A DNA stretch of 64,000 nt from Gordius sp. MW1 (taxonomy: Eukaryota; Nematomorpha; Gordioida; Gordea; Gordiidae), in assembly GCA_964036665.1 (NCBI GenBank), contig OZ038528.1:14390501-14454500 (forward strand). Direction: 5' to 3'. The notes under the pieces were generated by a model. The model was not told the origin of the DNA and did no database searches. It was given only the letters and a program-made list of their open reading frames with translations. Each line of letters begins with the position of its first letter. Position 1 is the first letter of the stretch. Below are positions 49,901-61,911 of this stretch, in pieces. Both the position numbers and the translations under genes were made by a program.

Positions 49901-52900
49901 ATCAAGATTCAACCTTTTCAACTCCTAAACCTCAAACTCAATACTCCGATGCCGCTCCGTTTAGATCGACCTCACAATCCTTTAACTACTTCCCCGGGCA
50001 AATAGGATATCGGATTAGCGCTAAAAAGTACTAAGAAGCCAAAGTTTTCTTAAGAAATTATTATCAAGTTTTTAGCACTTTTAAATGTCATAGCTATAAG
50101 TGACTGAGGCTGTTTAATACGTTGATCTACCTGTTATGTTAAATTGAAAAGTATTCTAAAGTCACATTGTAATGGGCATAAATGTGCTCTGAAATGTTAT
50201 AAATTATTTTTATGCAATTAAAATCACATTTAGTTAATCTATTGTTTGGTAAAGGAGTTGTGATTAACTTAAAACAATAACGGTAAAATTTTGTTTTGGT
50301 TAATCCGATACCCCACCCTAAATCAAGTTGATAAAAATTGATGTTGTGTCCTGTTTGGATTGTAAATTGTTAATAATTATAGGTTTGTAAAATTTAACAA
50401 TATCACCATAAATATTCTTTGTACATTTGTTTAGCTTGACCATTTATAAATATGTGAAAATGTGGTGTTTTGGCGCAAACTTTCATTAAATATTATCTGT
50501 AACTAAAAACGACTTTTATACCCTTATTATTTATACGTTTGCTCCATTCTTTTAGGCCATACTCTCGATGCCTGAGGGAACGTTTGAAGAGATCGGAAAC
50601 CAATGCTGTAGTCGATACACAAAATTACGACAAGCTCTTGTCGGCGGCACCCGCTAAAACTAACGCCACGGGCAGTGGGCGCGTAGATCCCTTTTTAGCT
50701 CGTTTCCCCGAAGGCATAAATGACGAATGGTCTACAGCCAAGTTACTGGACAACCTAAATTTAACCCGTTGTGGGGCGATGTATCAACCCCAACAGGGGC
50801 GAAATAAAAAATTTCGTGAGACCGCATCCTATGAAGCTTATGATTACGACTTTACGCACGGTCCTGTTCCCGCTTACGTAGCCGGCGAAGAAGCTTCTTG
50901 CCCATCAGGGTTCGTCCCTACCCCGTACCACCCCCTATTTCAAGACCGATTGCGATCTGACGTAAGTTCTTGTATAGTCTTCTAGATTCATGATTCCCCC
51001 AGTTTGAACTAATATGGCAATTTAAGAATTGTCGTGTTGAATTGTCTTTATTCGTCATGCTTTTGCACAAGAAATATTATAACTAATTTAATTGCATTCA
51101 ATCTTTGGCAAAGTTTTGCGATGTTTTATAACATTTTTTACCACCTCCTCCTGCTCCCTTGATGTGTGTTTGGCTAGATATGGGGGCGGGAGTGCAAGAG
51201 AGGAGAGTAAGTGAAGGGAGAGACGAGAGAGTGATGTGTTAGTAAACATGTTAGTGCTTGTACTCTGTTTTCCAAGACACAGTAGGACGAATTTTAATGC
51301 GGGGAGGAGGTTCAGATCAACGCATAAAAAAGTAAAAGTAGAGGTGAAACGAAAAAAGAAATATGATCCTTTAGATCAAGATTTATAAATGCATTAAAAA
51401 TAAATTTAGAATGACGTTGGAATGTAGCCTCAAAAACCTTAAAAAGCCATTTTTTCATCTTTAACTTTATTTATCACAAAATCTGGACGACTAGCAAAAA
51501 ATTGTAAACAGATTATTTTTGATTGTAAGATTCTATATCATTTATCAAATCATGGGATTTAATAACAAAGTCAATATTTTTAGATTTGTGTTATTAAAAT
51601 CACAATGTTCTTTCCACGTATAAAATCTAACTAAATGAATTTTTGCTTTTAGGATCCTTCACGGCAGTATTCTTATTCAAAAACAAAATCGAAATCTCAA
51701 ATGACGTTGTCCCCTCAGCACATGGTACAGCAATAAAAATTTCATCCATTTTTTAATTTTCTTTGGTCAGGTTTTAGCACCCCTATTACTATTTTATATA
51801 GCTTAGTTTTTTTTACACTTTGTTTCTGTAAGCATAACACATTTTACTTCGAACTTGCCGCATTTCTCCTCTATTTTAAAATTCTAGGGGTCCAACCCAA
51901 CCAATGTATTGTTAATTTGCTTTTAACTTGATCCATTAATAATGTAAACGTTTTTAAATTTTAACTAGGGTTGCAACATTCTTGTTATGCTTAAATCATG
52001 TTATAAAGTCATTACGAATTCTATGGACCCGACTAAATTTATGTTTTTTGCAAAGGCCTACTTAAAAATAATATTATATAAGATTGCTGCTAAATCAGGA
52101 GGCCTTAATTTATCATTATTTAAACTAGCAAAGGTTCGATTTCTTCGTTTTACATCGTTATTACACCATGACTGCCTACTATGTGGTGCTTTATAATTAT
52201 GAATTCTTTAGCGAATAAGGCGTTCTATGAGTTTGGCTTAAACCAATCACACTTCACTTATCTGTTCGAGAACATCGTTCGAATTACAATTTTCGTTTTG
52301 CGATTAAAAGTTAAATATTTGTTAGACAATGCGATTATTTTCTAACATCTTATGTTTCAAGCTTAAATCCCCTTCGTCCAACGACGATTTTTCGGGGACT
52401 TTGAAGCGATTCGCTTCAACCAACCTCAAGCAATTATCTCCCGTTCTTACACGAGACGCGAACATCCCATCCACCACCTTCCTCACGGCCTCTAACAAAA
52501 ATATCTTCGACGCCCCTCCCCATCGCAAAATAATCTCATCCTCAGCCAATGGTTCGCTCGTTGAAGCTGGAACTTCGCGTCAAAATATTAAAACTTTTGC
52601 TGGAACTCTCAGATCACCCGAAAAAAATGTAGGGGCTGGGGGTAAGAAGAGTAATTCGCTACAAAACCTAAACATATTAGACGGTGAATCCTCTAGTCAT
52701 AGTGCTGGAGGAGGGGCTACGATGGATCATCGCGCGCAAAAAAATAGCGCTTGGAAGAGTAGTAAGATGGTGAAAAGTTTAAAGGAGAGATTTACTTCCA
52801 TGTTGCCGCACCATCGTGCTCCCAACGACCCTACTCTATTACCACCATCGGCGAATCAATGGACGCATGGGGCCGATAAATTAACGACGAGAAGTAAGGG

Positions 52901-55900
52901 TAATAAGCAACACCAAAAATTGTTTGCCAACATAGCCGACCATTTTGCCGGCGACGCGTGGACTTTTGCAGGCGCCGCATCTTCTGAATCCTATAACGGC
53001 CAAAGCCAACACTTCCCGATGTCTCAACAACAACCTTGCAATACCCTGCCTAACAAGATTCACAGCGATAGCGCCACCTTTGACCATCTCCTCGAAGAGG
53101 CCCGGCCTAGCGAGATTCATGCTGTAAGCACATTTTTCGTTCTATATTATAGACTCATTTTATCTACACAATGTAAAGGGGGATTTTTAAAGCGTATATA
53201 TTAGATGTAAAATGTTATTGTATGTCGCTGCGATTTCAATTTAAAACTCACCGTTTTTAGTTTGTGCCAGCCATCGTTGAGAAATGTGTGGAGTTGATCG
53301 AAACTTACGGGCTCTACAACGTTGGTATTTATCGCATACCCGGGCACAGTGGGGCCGTGTCTGCCCTGGTGAGAGAGTTTGACAAAGACAGCGGTGGTAG
53401 CAGTGTTTGGTCGGATCAGAAGAAGTGGCGCGACGTTAATGTGGTAAATATGGCTTAGCATGCATACTTTTTTGACTGACTTAGAAAAATCTATAGATTA
53501 GTTCAGACTCTTTTAGGAATTTATATCTTTTTAAGAACTTTTATATATATATAAACGACAAAAAGCACTATGTGTTATCTTTTTGATTTCAAATAGCGTC
53601 TTGTTAGGTTTTGTATTATTTTTAATCGTGCATTTTAAATTTAACTATCGACATCAATGTTTCATCGTTTACCTACTACAATATTTTATTTCTACAGCTG
53701 GCCAGTATATTGAAGACGTATTTTAGACGCTTGGCCGACCCGTTATTTACCAACGATTTTTACCAAACCTTAATCGAGGCTAATCGTTTAGCAGTGCCAG
53801 AAGAACGCTTCATCACCTTAAAAAAATTTGTGAGTATTTAATTGTTTTCACATATATGCAATACATCCATTTACTATAATTAAATTTAATATAATGCTTT
53901 TTACAGATTAGAATGCTCCCCGAACACCATTACCACACCCTCAAATTTTTAATGGCGCATTTGTACAATATAGCGTCGAAGAGTGCTATAAATCGTATGG
54001 ACAGCAAAAATTTAGCTATTGTTTTTGGTCCGACACTTGTTAGGAAATCCAACAACGACGTAGCTTCCATGGTCAAATATATGCCAGATCAGTGTAAAAT
54101 TGTGGAATCATTGATTGTGAAGGTATATAGAATCGACATATTATGGGGAAGTTTTAACAATTTTATGTTATTCTTGAATTACCTAATCTTTTTTGTGATC
54201 AATAGTACAAATGGTTCTTTGAAGAGGGTATAAATTCGCCATATGTTCCTGACAGCAGCGATATAGACATGCCTAAGGAGAAATGTGATAGCGACGACTT
54301 GCAAATAAGTAATTGAGTGTATTTGTTTCATTTAAACTATTTTTTTCTCATTAGCCAAATTAACTCCTATGAACGAGGTTAATAACGCATGCTATGAATC
54401 GACGAGGAAAGAGTTTTTGACCCCGAAACACCCAATTTACGCACATGATAAGCGCGCGGGGTGTTATGATGGAGTTTATAATTGCACCTATCCAAATTCT
54501 CCTTCATTAGTGGATGATGTTGGTAGCTATCCATTCTTTAGGAACGTTAACTGCGGAACCAAATCTAATAATCCTGCTACTTTCGATTTGCCCGTTAAAC
54601 AACTCATAACGCGTGACCGCCCTCCCCAATATTATTATAGCCAAAATGAAATACTAAACGACAATCAAACTATATGTTCATCATCTCTGCCCATTCACCC
54701 TATGCCAAATAAATACGGGAACATTGGTGAAAAAACTCTTGGGTCCGACGATAATGTTTTGTCTTGTTACGAAAATGATAGTGGATTCGGGACGTTAGCC
54801 TCTGCCGGGGAGTACGTAAATCCTTCTTCCTTGCGTTCAATCCCCACCATTAACCTCCCTTACATTTTGAAAGCGAGCAGAAACCAAGCGGCTCAACTTA
54901 CTAAATCACCAGCACAAAATAAATACACGGCAGCTGCTTGCGAGAGTGGGAATTGTATTGACACAACCAAAACTTGCGAGTTTATTAAAGAGAATCCTAG
55001 AAATTTCTGCCCATATCGCAAATCAATTAAAGATATCAAGCCGCACTCCTTGCACCCGTCGGGGGCCCGCGGATTTAATAACGGCAAAGGTTCAGGCGCC
55101 AGGCAAACAACGATGCTAACTGCTCAAACTTGCGATAGTGGAAATCACAGCGGTTCCAGTAGTAGGGAAGGTGACGTGAGTGAAATGGACACGACCCCGA
55201 ACCTGGGTAAAATACGCAAGGACTACCATTACGGTTACAATAACATCGCCGTCGATAAGCTAGACAAAAAGACTGCCAAATGCGCTGAATACTACATCAG
55301 CAATACGTCTTCAATTAGTTCAAAATTACCTCTGCCCAAATTTTCTAACGAAGATTTTCACATCAAAGATAAAGCGGTCTTCCTTAAATGTAAGCCAACT
55401 TCTGCCTCCTACAAATTAAGTGGCAGCTCTAAGGCTAAGTCTTCCAAACAACATCAACATCTACCATGTCTCCGCAGGAATTCACTCATTTTGTACCGCC
55501 CCGACTCACCCAAATCTTCTTCTTCTCCCGATTTTTCACACCAGAAACAATCGTCCTACTCTAAGTCGGGTCGAAAACGCATCCTCAGGCGACATACCGT
55601 TATAGGGAGCGCGGGGACCGGCCATATGCCGTTGCCTTCTTTGAATGGTTTTAATTCTTCTCGTTTCAATTCAAAAAAGTTCAAAGCACCCACTGCGTCT
55701 AAACCTATTATTGTTAAGAGCGAAACCTTTTGCGAGGGGAGCCACGAAAAAGGCAAGGTATCGGGCGCTAAAAATGTCGACCCTCACTCTAACTTGACCT
55801 ACCGTTCTACATCCCACATCCCTCTCTCTGTTAAGAGCCTTCATTCGGCAGCCACTCCCAGTACTGCTACGACGAGTAGGTCGCACAAACCAAAATACTT

Positions 55901-55970
55901 GGTATTTGGAGTTGCAAATAATTTTGAGACTTTGTTACGGAGCAATAAATATATGGAGTCTGCCGTCTAA
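40912..55970 (+). CDS. ARHGAP21/23: PDZ-RhoGAP of the ARHGAP21/23 family (13 exons)
   Basis: Exons: 40912-41227, 45215-45380, 48220-48280, 48589-49267, 49733-50027, 50556-50961, 51653-51724, 52362-53123, 53261-53443, 53698-53829, 53907-54122, 54206-54308, 54355-55970. All are GT-AG, every phase matches, total 5007 nt (1668 aa). The first three exons build one PDZ domain: GLGFTLRR (71-78), then [22 protein letters not shown], ending [11 protein letters not shown] by about residue 172. RhoGAP spans about 915-1125: YRIPG with the arginine finger at 944, [49 protein letters not shown]. These blocks and the N-terminal PDZ match ARHGAP21/23 (fly RhoGAP19D), which switch off Cdc42/RhoA at membranes and junctions. 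The 540-residue tail is low-complexity and Ser/Thr-rich. No PH domain is seen between PDZ and GAP. The start is uncertain: an in-frame stop lies at 40885, but an AG at 40896 could be an acceptor. Confidence 0.93.
41228..45214 (+). other. First intron of the RhoGAP gene
   Basis: The 4.0 kb intron splits the PDZ domain after GLGFTLRR and before CIFVKN. The donor is gtacac and the acceptor aactttag. AT-rich; no mobile-element ends or embedded gene were recognised. It has a G-run at 42187 and a GAATGAATGAATG run at 42231. Confidence 0.6.
45421..45490. repeat. GGGCGTAG-family repeat fragment
   Basis: CATGGGCGTAGCCAGCATTG continues to GGGGCAAAATGATC, then stops. It is followed at about 45500-45569 by the end of the TAGTGTTG hAT family (CCGTTTTTGCAACACTAG). 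A matching inverted end (CTGGCTACGCCCATGG) lies at 47087-47103, beyond the hAT at 46105. Confidence 0.65.
46097..47007. mobile_element. Non-autonomous hAT in a PDZ-region intron
   Basis: The element spans 46105-46999. Ends are TAGGGGCCTGCAAAATCT and, reversed, TAGAGAACTGCTAGGCGG. The 8-bp flanks are GTTGAGAA (46097-46104) and GTTGAGGC (47000-47007), six of eight identical. Subterminal CCCGGGC / GGCCCGAGC tracts match the element ending at 23234. The AT-rich interior has no transposase. It lies in the intron between PDZ exons 2 and 3. Confidence 0.75.
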
Positions 55971-56040
55971 AACTCACGTTGCTATACTAAAAATTTTTTA
56001 ACTCAAATGTTATTAAATGTGGTCAATAATAGCAAAGCCT

Positions 56041-56396
56041 TCCACGAGCTTCCATATTTAAATACTATATATGATATTGAATGATTTTTTGAGTATGGGA
56101 TATTTTTATTGTTTATAAAATGTACTGCCGATTTATTGTAAAACTTATTTTATCCTTCAATGACATTTACTTTACACCTTATCCATATCATCGTATATTG
56201 GCAAAAATTAACGTATGCATAACAGTATTTGATATCTTTTAAAATTTTTCAACTAGATCAGTTAAAAAATACTCATAATATTTTGTATTTTTTAAATTAA
56301 TTTTAAACAAGGGCGGTATTTTAATTTTTTTATGATATTTATTAAATTATAAATATTTTTTAAACATATTAATAAGTTTTTGCGGTATGTAAATAA
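56041..56396. other. 3' flank of the RhoGAP gene
   Basis: AT-rich. Up to about 56240 it is duplicated, inverted, at 17756-18030. No AATAAA was found here, so the polyadenylation site is not assigned. Confidence 0.5.
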
Positions 56397-56429
56397 TTAA
56401 AAAAGATAATAACCAGATGTAGAAATGTC

Positions 56430-56650
56430 AAGCGAATCTTTTTCTTTATCATGTATTAGTTCCCACGGTTTGGGGTTTGTTTTGATAAGTTTCTTCCATC
56501 TTGCTCGTATAAGCGTCATGTCTTGATTTATCTTATTCGTTTTCATAACTTTGTCTACTTGCCCTTTCCACGTGACACGAGATTTTCCTCTTCCCCCCGG
56601 CACCTCCATGTTCAATACTTTTTGATTTAAGTCATTCGTCTCATAGGCGT
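56430..56650 (-). pseudogene. LINE C-terminal fragment
   Basis: On the - strand, KVLNMEVPGGRGKSRVTWKG, then DKVMKTNKINQDMTLIRARW with a final WKKLIKTNPKPWE. This follows the C terminus of RTE-like LINE proteins: a G-R-G-rich basic segment, W-x-D/Q-x-V, then R-x-W. The upstream RT is absent. A 5' portion is replaced by a GGGCGTAA-type repeat end near 56645, which inflates the open frame. Confidence 0.6.
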
Positions 56651-56940
56651 AACTAGGATTTCCAAGGGGGGTTATAAAATTTTCAAGGTGAAATTTATTT
56701 GTAACTATTTTTTTGGATAAAAATGTTATTTTTCCTAAAGGTTTGAAGTGACAATAGCGTAAAAATAATAAAATACTTAAAGTTATTTCCAACAAATATT
56801 AATTATTATTAAATATACAATATAAAAATTATATAATTGAAAATCAATATCGAACGTAAAAAAATACACCCCGCCGTAGGTCCGAGTTGGAGTTGTTTTT
56901 TCGTTTAGTTACATGCGCCTAGTTTTGGGGTATTGTTTTT

Positions 56941-58500
56941 ACATAACTCATCTATACTTCGTATAAACGTAGCACATTTGCTATGCAATTTATGGGTGAG
57001 AGAGGTGGGAAGGGGTGAGAATGCCTATGCGAGGGGAGGGGGCAATGGTCAAGCAGGGAGTCAGATAATACTCGTACAGCGTTATAATTGTTTTTTTACA
57101 TACACTATTTTCATATTAATAATTTACCTTAATAAATAAAGTATTCATAAATGTTGTATAGCCGTTTATTATTACAAATTTAGCTTTTTAAGTCTTTTTA
57201 TTCAAAAAAACTAAGTTATCATTTTGCATTTTATACTTAATTTTGAGGCATAACTTTTCTTTCTATCATTTTATCAAATTTTAAACTAATCAAAATGGCG
57301 AAGCTTGGAAAAGCCAATAGTCATCCTTCCAAAACGTACAACTTAAATTTAGAGTTTTATTTGATACTTTATAAATTTAAACAATTTTTGTGTAAGCGAC
57401 CCATAATTTAATTATGACTATAGACTCTATTTAAATCATGCGCATATATATAGTATAAATAAACAACAAAGCAAAATTGAAATCGTAACATTTTACCTAA
57501 TCTAGCGAGTAAAAGAATGGATTATTGTGCAAATATTGGTTGCAACGTGAAATGAAGGTGAAAAATTTGCATTATATTTAGGTTAGGTTAGTAGATAGCG
57601 GTTTTAGAAGCAAAAAGGGACGGGGCAAACATATTTGTAAAACTATATATTACAAAACGAAAAAAAATTCCAATCACACTTTGGCCAATGGTCATTTTTT
57701 CCATTGGTCAGCAGACGACTAAATAGCCTATATGTTTAATCTTATTAACAAGAACAATATATTATGAATGCAAAATTTAGGTTAATAACAAAAAGAAAAA
57801 AAAATTCACAAAGCAGCGAATATACAATTAAAATAGCAAATAACCAAATTAATAATTTTAGCCTTAGGCCGGGGTCAAATAAAGTAGAAAAAGGGTCATC
57901 ATTAATTTGCGGGAATTTTTTAGCCAGTTTCGCAAGCATCTGTTATAAAGCAACAACCTAGACAAATTGTCAAAAGAAATTCACAAAACAGCAAATATAA
58001 ATATCTATTAACCAAAATTTTGGCCTCTGGCCGGGGTCAGATAAAGTAAAAGTAAGCAACGGTCATCATATGTTGCTGGGAATCATCGAACCTAGGCAAG
58101 TTCCTCAAAGAAATTTATGTATAAAGCTAATCAGTCGGGCAAAGCAACAATAATGGATATTGGGCTCGGGTGAGGTCAAAAAATTAAAGCCAACCAGCGG
58201 TCATAACCTAGTCTATTTGCAAAAGCGAAATAAAAGTCTTTACAGAAGCATAAGTCCACTGACAATAAAAATCTCCACGGCAATTATGCAAAAATTACAA
58301 GTTGGGCAACGGACGGACAATGAAAGCAAGCCCATAAATTGCATAACAATTCAAAATAAACGCAACGCAAAACTTAATAACACCTCCAAAGTAATTTATA
58401 ATTATCAGTAATATTTGTGTGCAAATATAAAGAAAAAATTATCAGGGGGGGGGGGGGTTCTAACTCGAAAACCACCCCCTTTTTACGCCAATGTCTCCCT
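56941..58500. repeat. Composite repeat block sharing modules with the 33.9 kb element
   Basis: It begins ACTCATCTATACTTCGTATAAAC ... TTTGCTATGCAATTTATGGG (56976-56996), matching 34198-34249. It continues with one TTTGGCCAATGGTCA hairpin unit (57680), three imperfect 130-190 bp units built around GGCCGGGGTCA (57868, 58030, 58160), a GGACGGACAA run and CCCATAAATTGCATA (58331). It ends near a G-run at 58446. Terminal repeats of this block were not found. Confidence 0.75.
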
Positions 58501-58959
58501 TATACCATACCACCTTAGCCAATTTTCGTTATTCAAGTCCGGCCTCAGTTGAATACCCATTTTCCATTAAGACAGTCATTCATCATATGATTAAGCTTAG
58601 TATACTATAAGCTCCACCATATCATTCTCATCTTTGTGGCTTGTAATAACTTTTTTCCCGTGGTGTTTAATGCCCATGTTCGCCGGTCTTACGATGGATT
58701 CGTAAGTGCAATATAATAGATTAATACATTGTATTTATACGTTTACTTTCTTTGTTCATAGTGTAATATACACGTGATCGTTATCATATGTTTTATGTTT
58801 ATCATATATGCATAATAAAACTTCAGAGTCCTTCAGCGTAGTAAGGAATACTACATATTTTGGCGCGGATCGAAATACCTTTATGGATATCATTTCCTAG
58901 TTACAATCCTTCAGATAAGCTCGAATCTTACATTTTCACGATTGAAAATATTTTTAGGG
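58501..58959. other. Unassigned spacer
   Basis: AT-rich DNA between the composite block and the next hAT-ended element. No gene or repeat end was recognised. Confidence 0.4.
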
Positions 58960-59727
58960 CTAGGAATCAGAGGTCAGATTTGTTTGAAATTTTATGCCCG
59001 GACCCGGCCCGGTTCAATTTTTTGACCTCATTGCCCGCCCGAACCCTTCTAAGTGTCTGCCCGGGCTCGCCCGAAACATTAGAGCTGCCCGAAATTTTGC
59101 GATCTCAAATTCTTTCAACCACTTTTAAAAAATAAGCATTAAATTAATGACATTTTGAATATAAAAAAAATATAGCAATATTTTATTATCCCAGACAAAA
59201 TTTAATTTCCTATATTATTTAAAAGTCGAATGATTTTTCCAAAAAACATTTGATCTTTAATTTTAATCCTAAAAGGTTAAAACAAAACGTAGTATTTGGT
59301 CTTTATAAAATATTTGGCCAGAGTTTCTTAAAAATATTGTTATCACTGGCAAAACCGCTCTAGGTCACAATATATAAATATATTAATTACTAATGCATTT
59401 AGGTACAATTATGTTAGAACGTTTACAAATCATATAACAGTAAAGTATTAATTAAATGTAGCTGATGTCCATGAAAATATTTATGTAGCAATATTTTAAT
59501 TATGTTTAAAGTATACATTATAAATAATCATACAACAAACAAAATTATAATACTACCCTTTTGGGTTAACCCGTTTCCTACCCTATAAATAAACTTCTTA
59601 ATGAATAAAATTCAATTAGTCAATAACTTACTTTTTCATAAAAAAGCAATAACTTATCAATAGAATTTAAATGTAATTTAGGGGAATTTTTTTTTAATTA
59701 AAGCAAAAAAAGAGGGGTATAGAATCA

Positions 59728-59900
59728 TCTTATATATAAAAATGAAACTATGTGTGTGTGTGTTTGTATGTTTTTTGTATGCCACCACCAAATTTGGAAA
59801 ACTACCAGACCGATTTGGCTCAAAATTTCACAGTTTATTCCCCATACTCCGGAGCATGTTTTAAGATTTGTTCGAGCCAAATCGGTCCAGTAGTTAACGA
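59728..59900. repeat. TATATAAAAATGAAAC dispersed repeat, copy 1
   Basis: Opens TATATAAAAATGAAACTATG, then a GT-rich run, and holds GACCGATTTGGCTC near 59808 with its complement GAGCCAAATCGGTC near 59874, so it can fold back over about 80 bp. The copy at 60541-60700 is close to identical over the core. Class unknown. Confidence 0.75.
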
Positions 59901-60244
59901 GGGGTCACGTTTTTTTGTTTTATACGTTGTTTTATACGTTTTAGCACTTAATAATGACGTCATATGACGTATAGTATATGAAGCTTAAATGTTTTATTGC
60001 TGCATAAAAATTTTCTTTCATATTAAATCAGGTCAGACCCGTTACAATATGAATGAACCAGAGGAATATAAACATTAGATTCTATAATAAGTATTAATAT
60101 GCTTTTCCCCAATTAATTACATATATGCTTTTTATTCCATATGATAAAAGAAGCTTTTCCGTGTAAATTATATTATTGGATAAACTTATTTTATGTGGTA
60201 TCATTTATAAATGTTTACTTTATTTAAATTTTTATTCACGTCCA

Positions 60245-60535
60245 ATCAAAGGACTGTGGGGTGGAGAGGAGGGATGGCGGGCGCATTACGGATTTATTTT
60301 CATCGTTTATGTAAGTTTCAAAAAATGTAAAAATAGACAAAATTTCTCCTGTTTATAGCCTATGATAATCTAAATTGTCAAAATTATGTTTTTCCAGATC
60401 TTCCAATCGAAGGACGGTGGGGTGGAGAGGAGTTGTCAAAATTATGTTTTTCCAGATCTTCCAATCAAAGGACTGGGGGGTGGAGAGGAGGGAAGGCGGT
60501 CGCATTATGGATTTATTTTCATCGTTTATGTAAGT
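60245..60535. repeat. Local tandem duplication, GGTGGAGAGGAG units
   Basis: The CCAATC(A/G)AAGGAC...GGGGTGGAGAGGAG unit occurs at about 60242, 60402 and 60461. The first and third continue together through 'cgcatta(c/t)ggatttatttt' to 'gtaagtt'. TTGTCAAAATTATGTTTTTC is repeated at 60376 and 60434. Confidence 0.8.
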
Positions 60536-60540
60536 TAAGA

Positions 60541-60700
60541 TATAAAAATGAAACTATGTATGTATGTATATATATATATATGCCGCCACCAATTTTGGAG
60601 AACTACCGGACCGATTTGGCTCAAAATTTCACAGTTTATTCCCCAAACTCCGGAGCATGTTTTAAGATTTGTTCGAGCCAAATCGGTCCAGTAGTTTTCG
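60541..60700. repeat. TATATAAAAATGAAAC dispersed repeat, copy 2
   Basis: Second copy of the repeat at 59728-59900, with ATGTATGT and TATATA runs replacing the GT run. It carries the same GACCGATTTGGCTC / GAGCCAAATCGGTC fold-back core. Confidence 0.75.
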
Positions 60701-61911
60701 AGTTTGTTTTACCCGTTTTGACGTTTAATAAAATGTCAATCTAACGCAACCTCATGACGTACTGCGCATCTATGGTTTGTAGTGTGATGATAAATGTAGG
60801 CATGTGCTGCGGAAAATAAAAACTTTTTACGACTCGAAACATTAAATCAAAGTCATTTTTTCCCTTATTTTTCACGTCAATTATTATCATTATTGGACGG
60901 TCGTGTCCCCTCCTGTGTGGCTAAATAAATTAAAAAATTTATTTTTGTCATTTTGTTGCCCGTTAAATAAGGAGAAACATGAAAATACTTTTAACAAAGT
61001 GCCAGTAAATGTTGATAAATCTCAGTTCTTCGGACATTATTCAGAAACAAATAATTATAATTATGATATTGTTTCTTAATTACAAAAAATTAAAAAAAAT
61101 TGCTTGAAGGGCCAGGGGGCCAAAGATTTTTCTCTTGGGGGGGCATGTGGTCAGGTTTTCTCTCTTGGGTGGGCCTGGGCATTGGACCCTCTTTAACTAT
61201 TTGTTAAAAAAATTTTGCATAACAAATACTTACCAATTTATTTGATATATTCTTAATCTATTGAAATTTATCTATAAGATGATATATTCTGCTAATACAC
61301 CCGGGTAAATGGCAAAACAACGTTTGCCGGGTTCATCTAGTCCATTATAAAAATAAGTAATAGCTTAGCGATAGCAACGAGTGATAAGGGAATAATAAAG
61401 GCAAATTAAGGAAGCTTTGTTAAACCAAACAATATTTGTTAAAATTAAATGATATTAGAATAAATTTGACACTTGCATGCGATATGTCAATTTGGGCATG
61501 ACGCTTTTGTATTATGTTTAGACGGCACATGTGAATTACGAATAATGGAAAGCCTACATAAATATAAATATTTCAATCCTTTCCATGAACGTAGCTAGGG
61601 ATAAGGCCTTGATGGAAATTGAGTGGTTCGGGCAAAAATTATAGAAAGCTTTCTTAACTCTTTTAGCATTTTCATATACAATCAAATTAAAAAAAATATA
61701 TTATCTAAAAAATTTCATTAAGCCCGAATTGCCCGAATCCTATCACCGTGCCCGCCCGGTCTCATCCGTAAATAAAAATTTAGGGGCCGGGGGCGATCTG
61801 ATCTCTGCTAGGAATATCAAAAATTTGGATAAAAAAGGCTACCACTCTAATATTGGCATACATGGGCTAGAGTCATATTGAGAAGCTGAGGGTGTTTATA
61901 TACCAAACACT

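Larger units (their letters stand above)
58960..61815. mobile_element. 2.8 kb hAT-ended element without transposase
   Basis: The element spans 58968-61807. Ends are CAGAGGTCAGATTTG and, reversed, CAGAGATCAGATCG. CTAGGAAT flanks both sides exactly (58960-58967 and 61808-61815), an 8-bp target duplication. Subterminal tracts are rich in CCCGGACCCGGCCC and GCCCGCCCG. The interior carries two copies of a CCGATTTGG-hairpin repeat and a local GGTGGAGAGGAG duplication, and no transposase. Confidence 0.92.
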
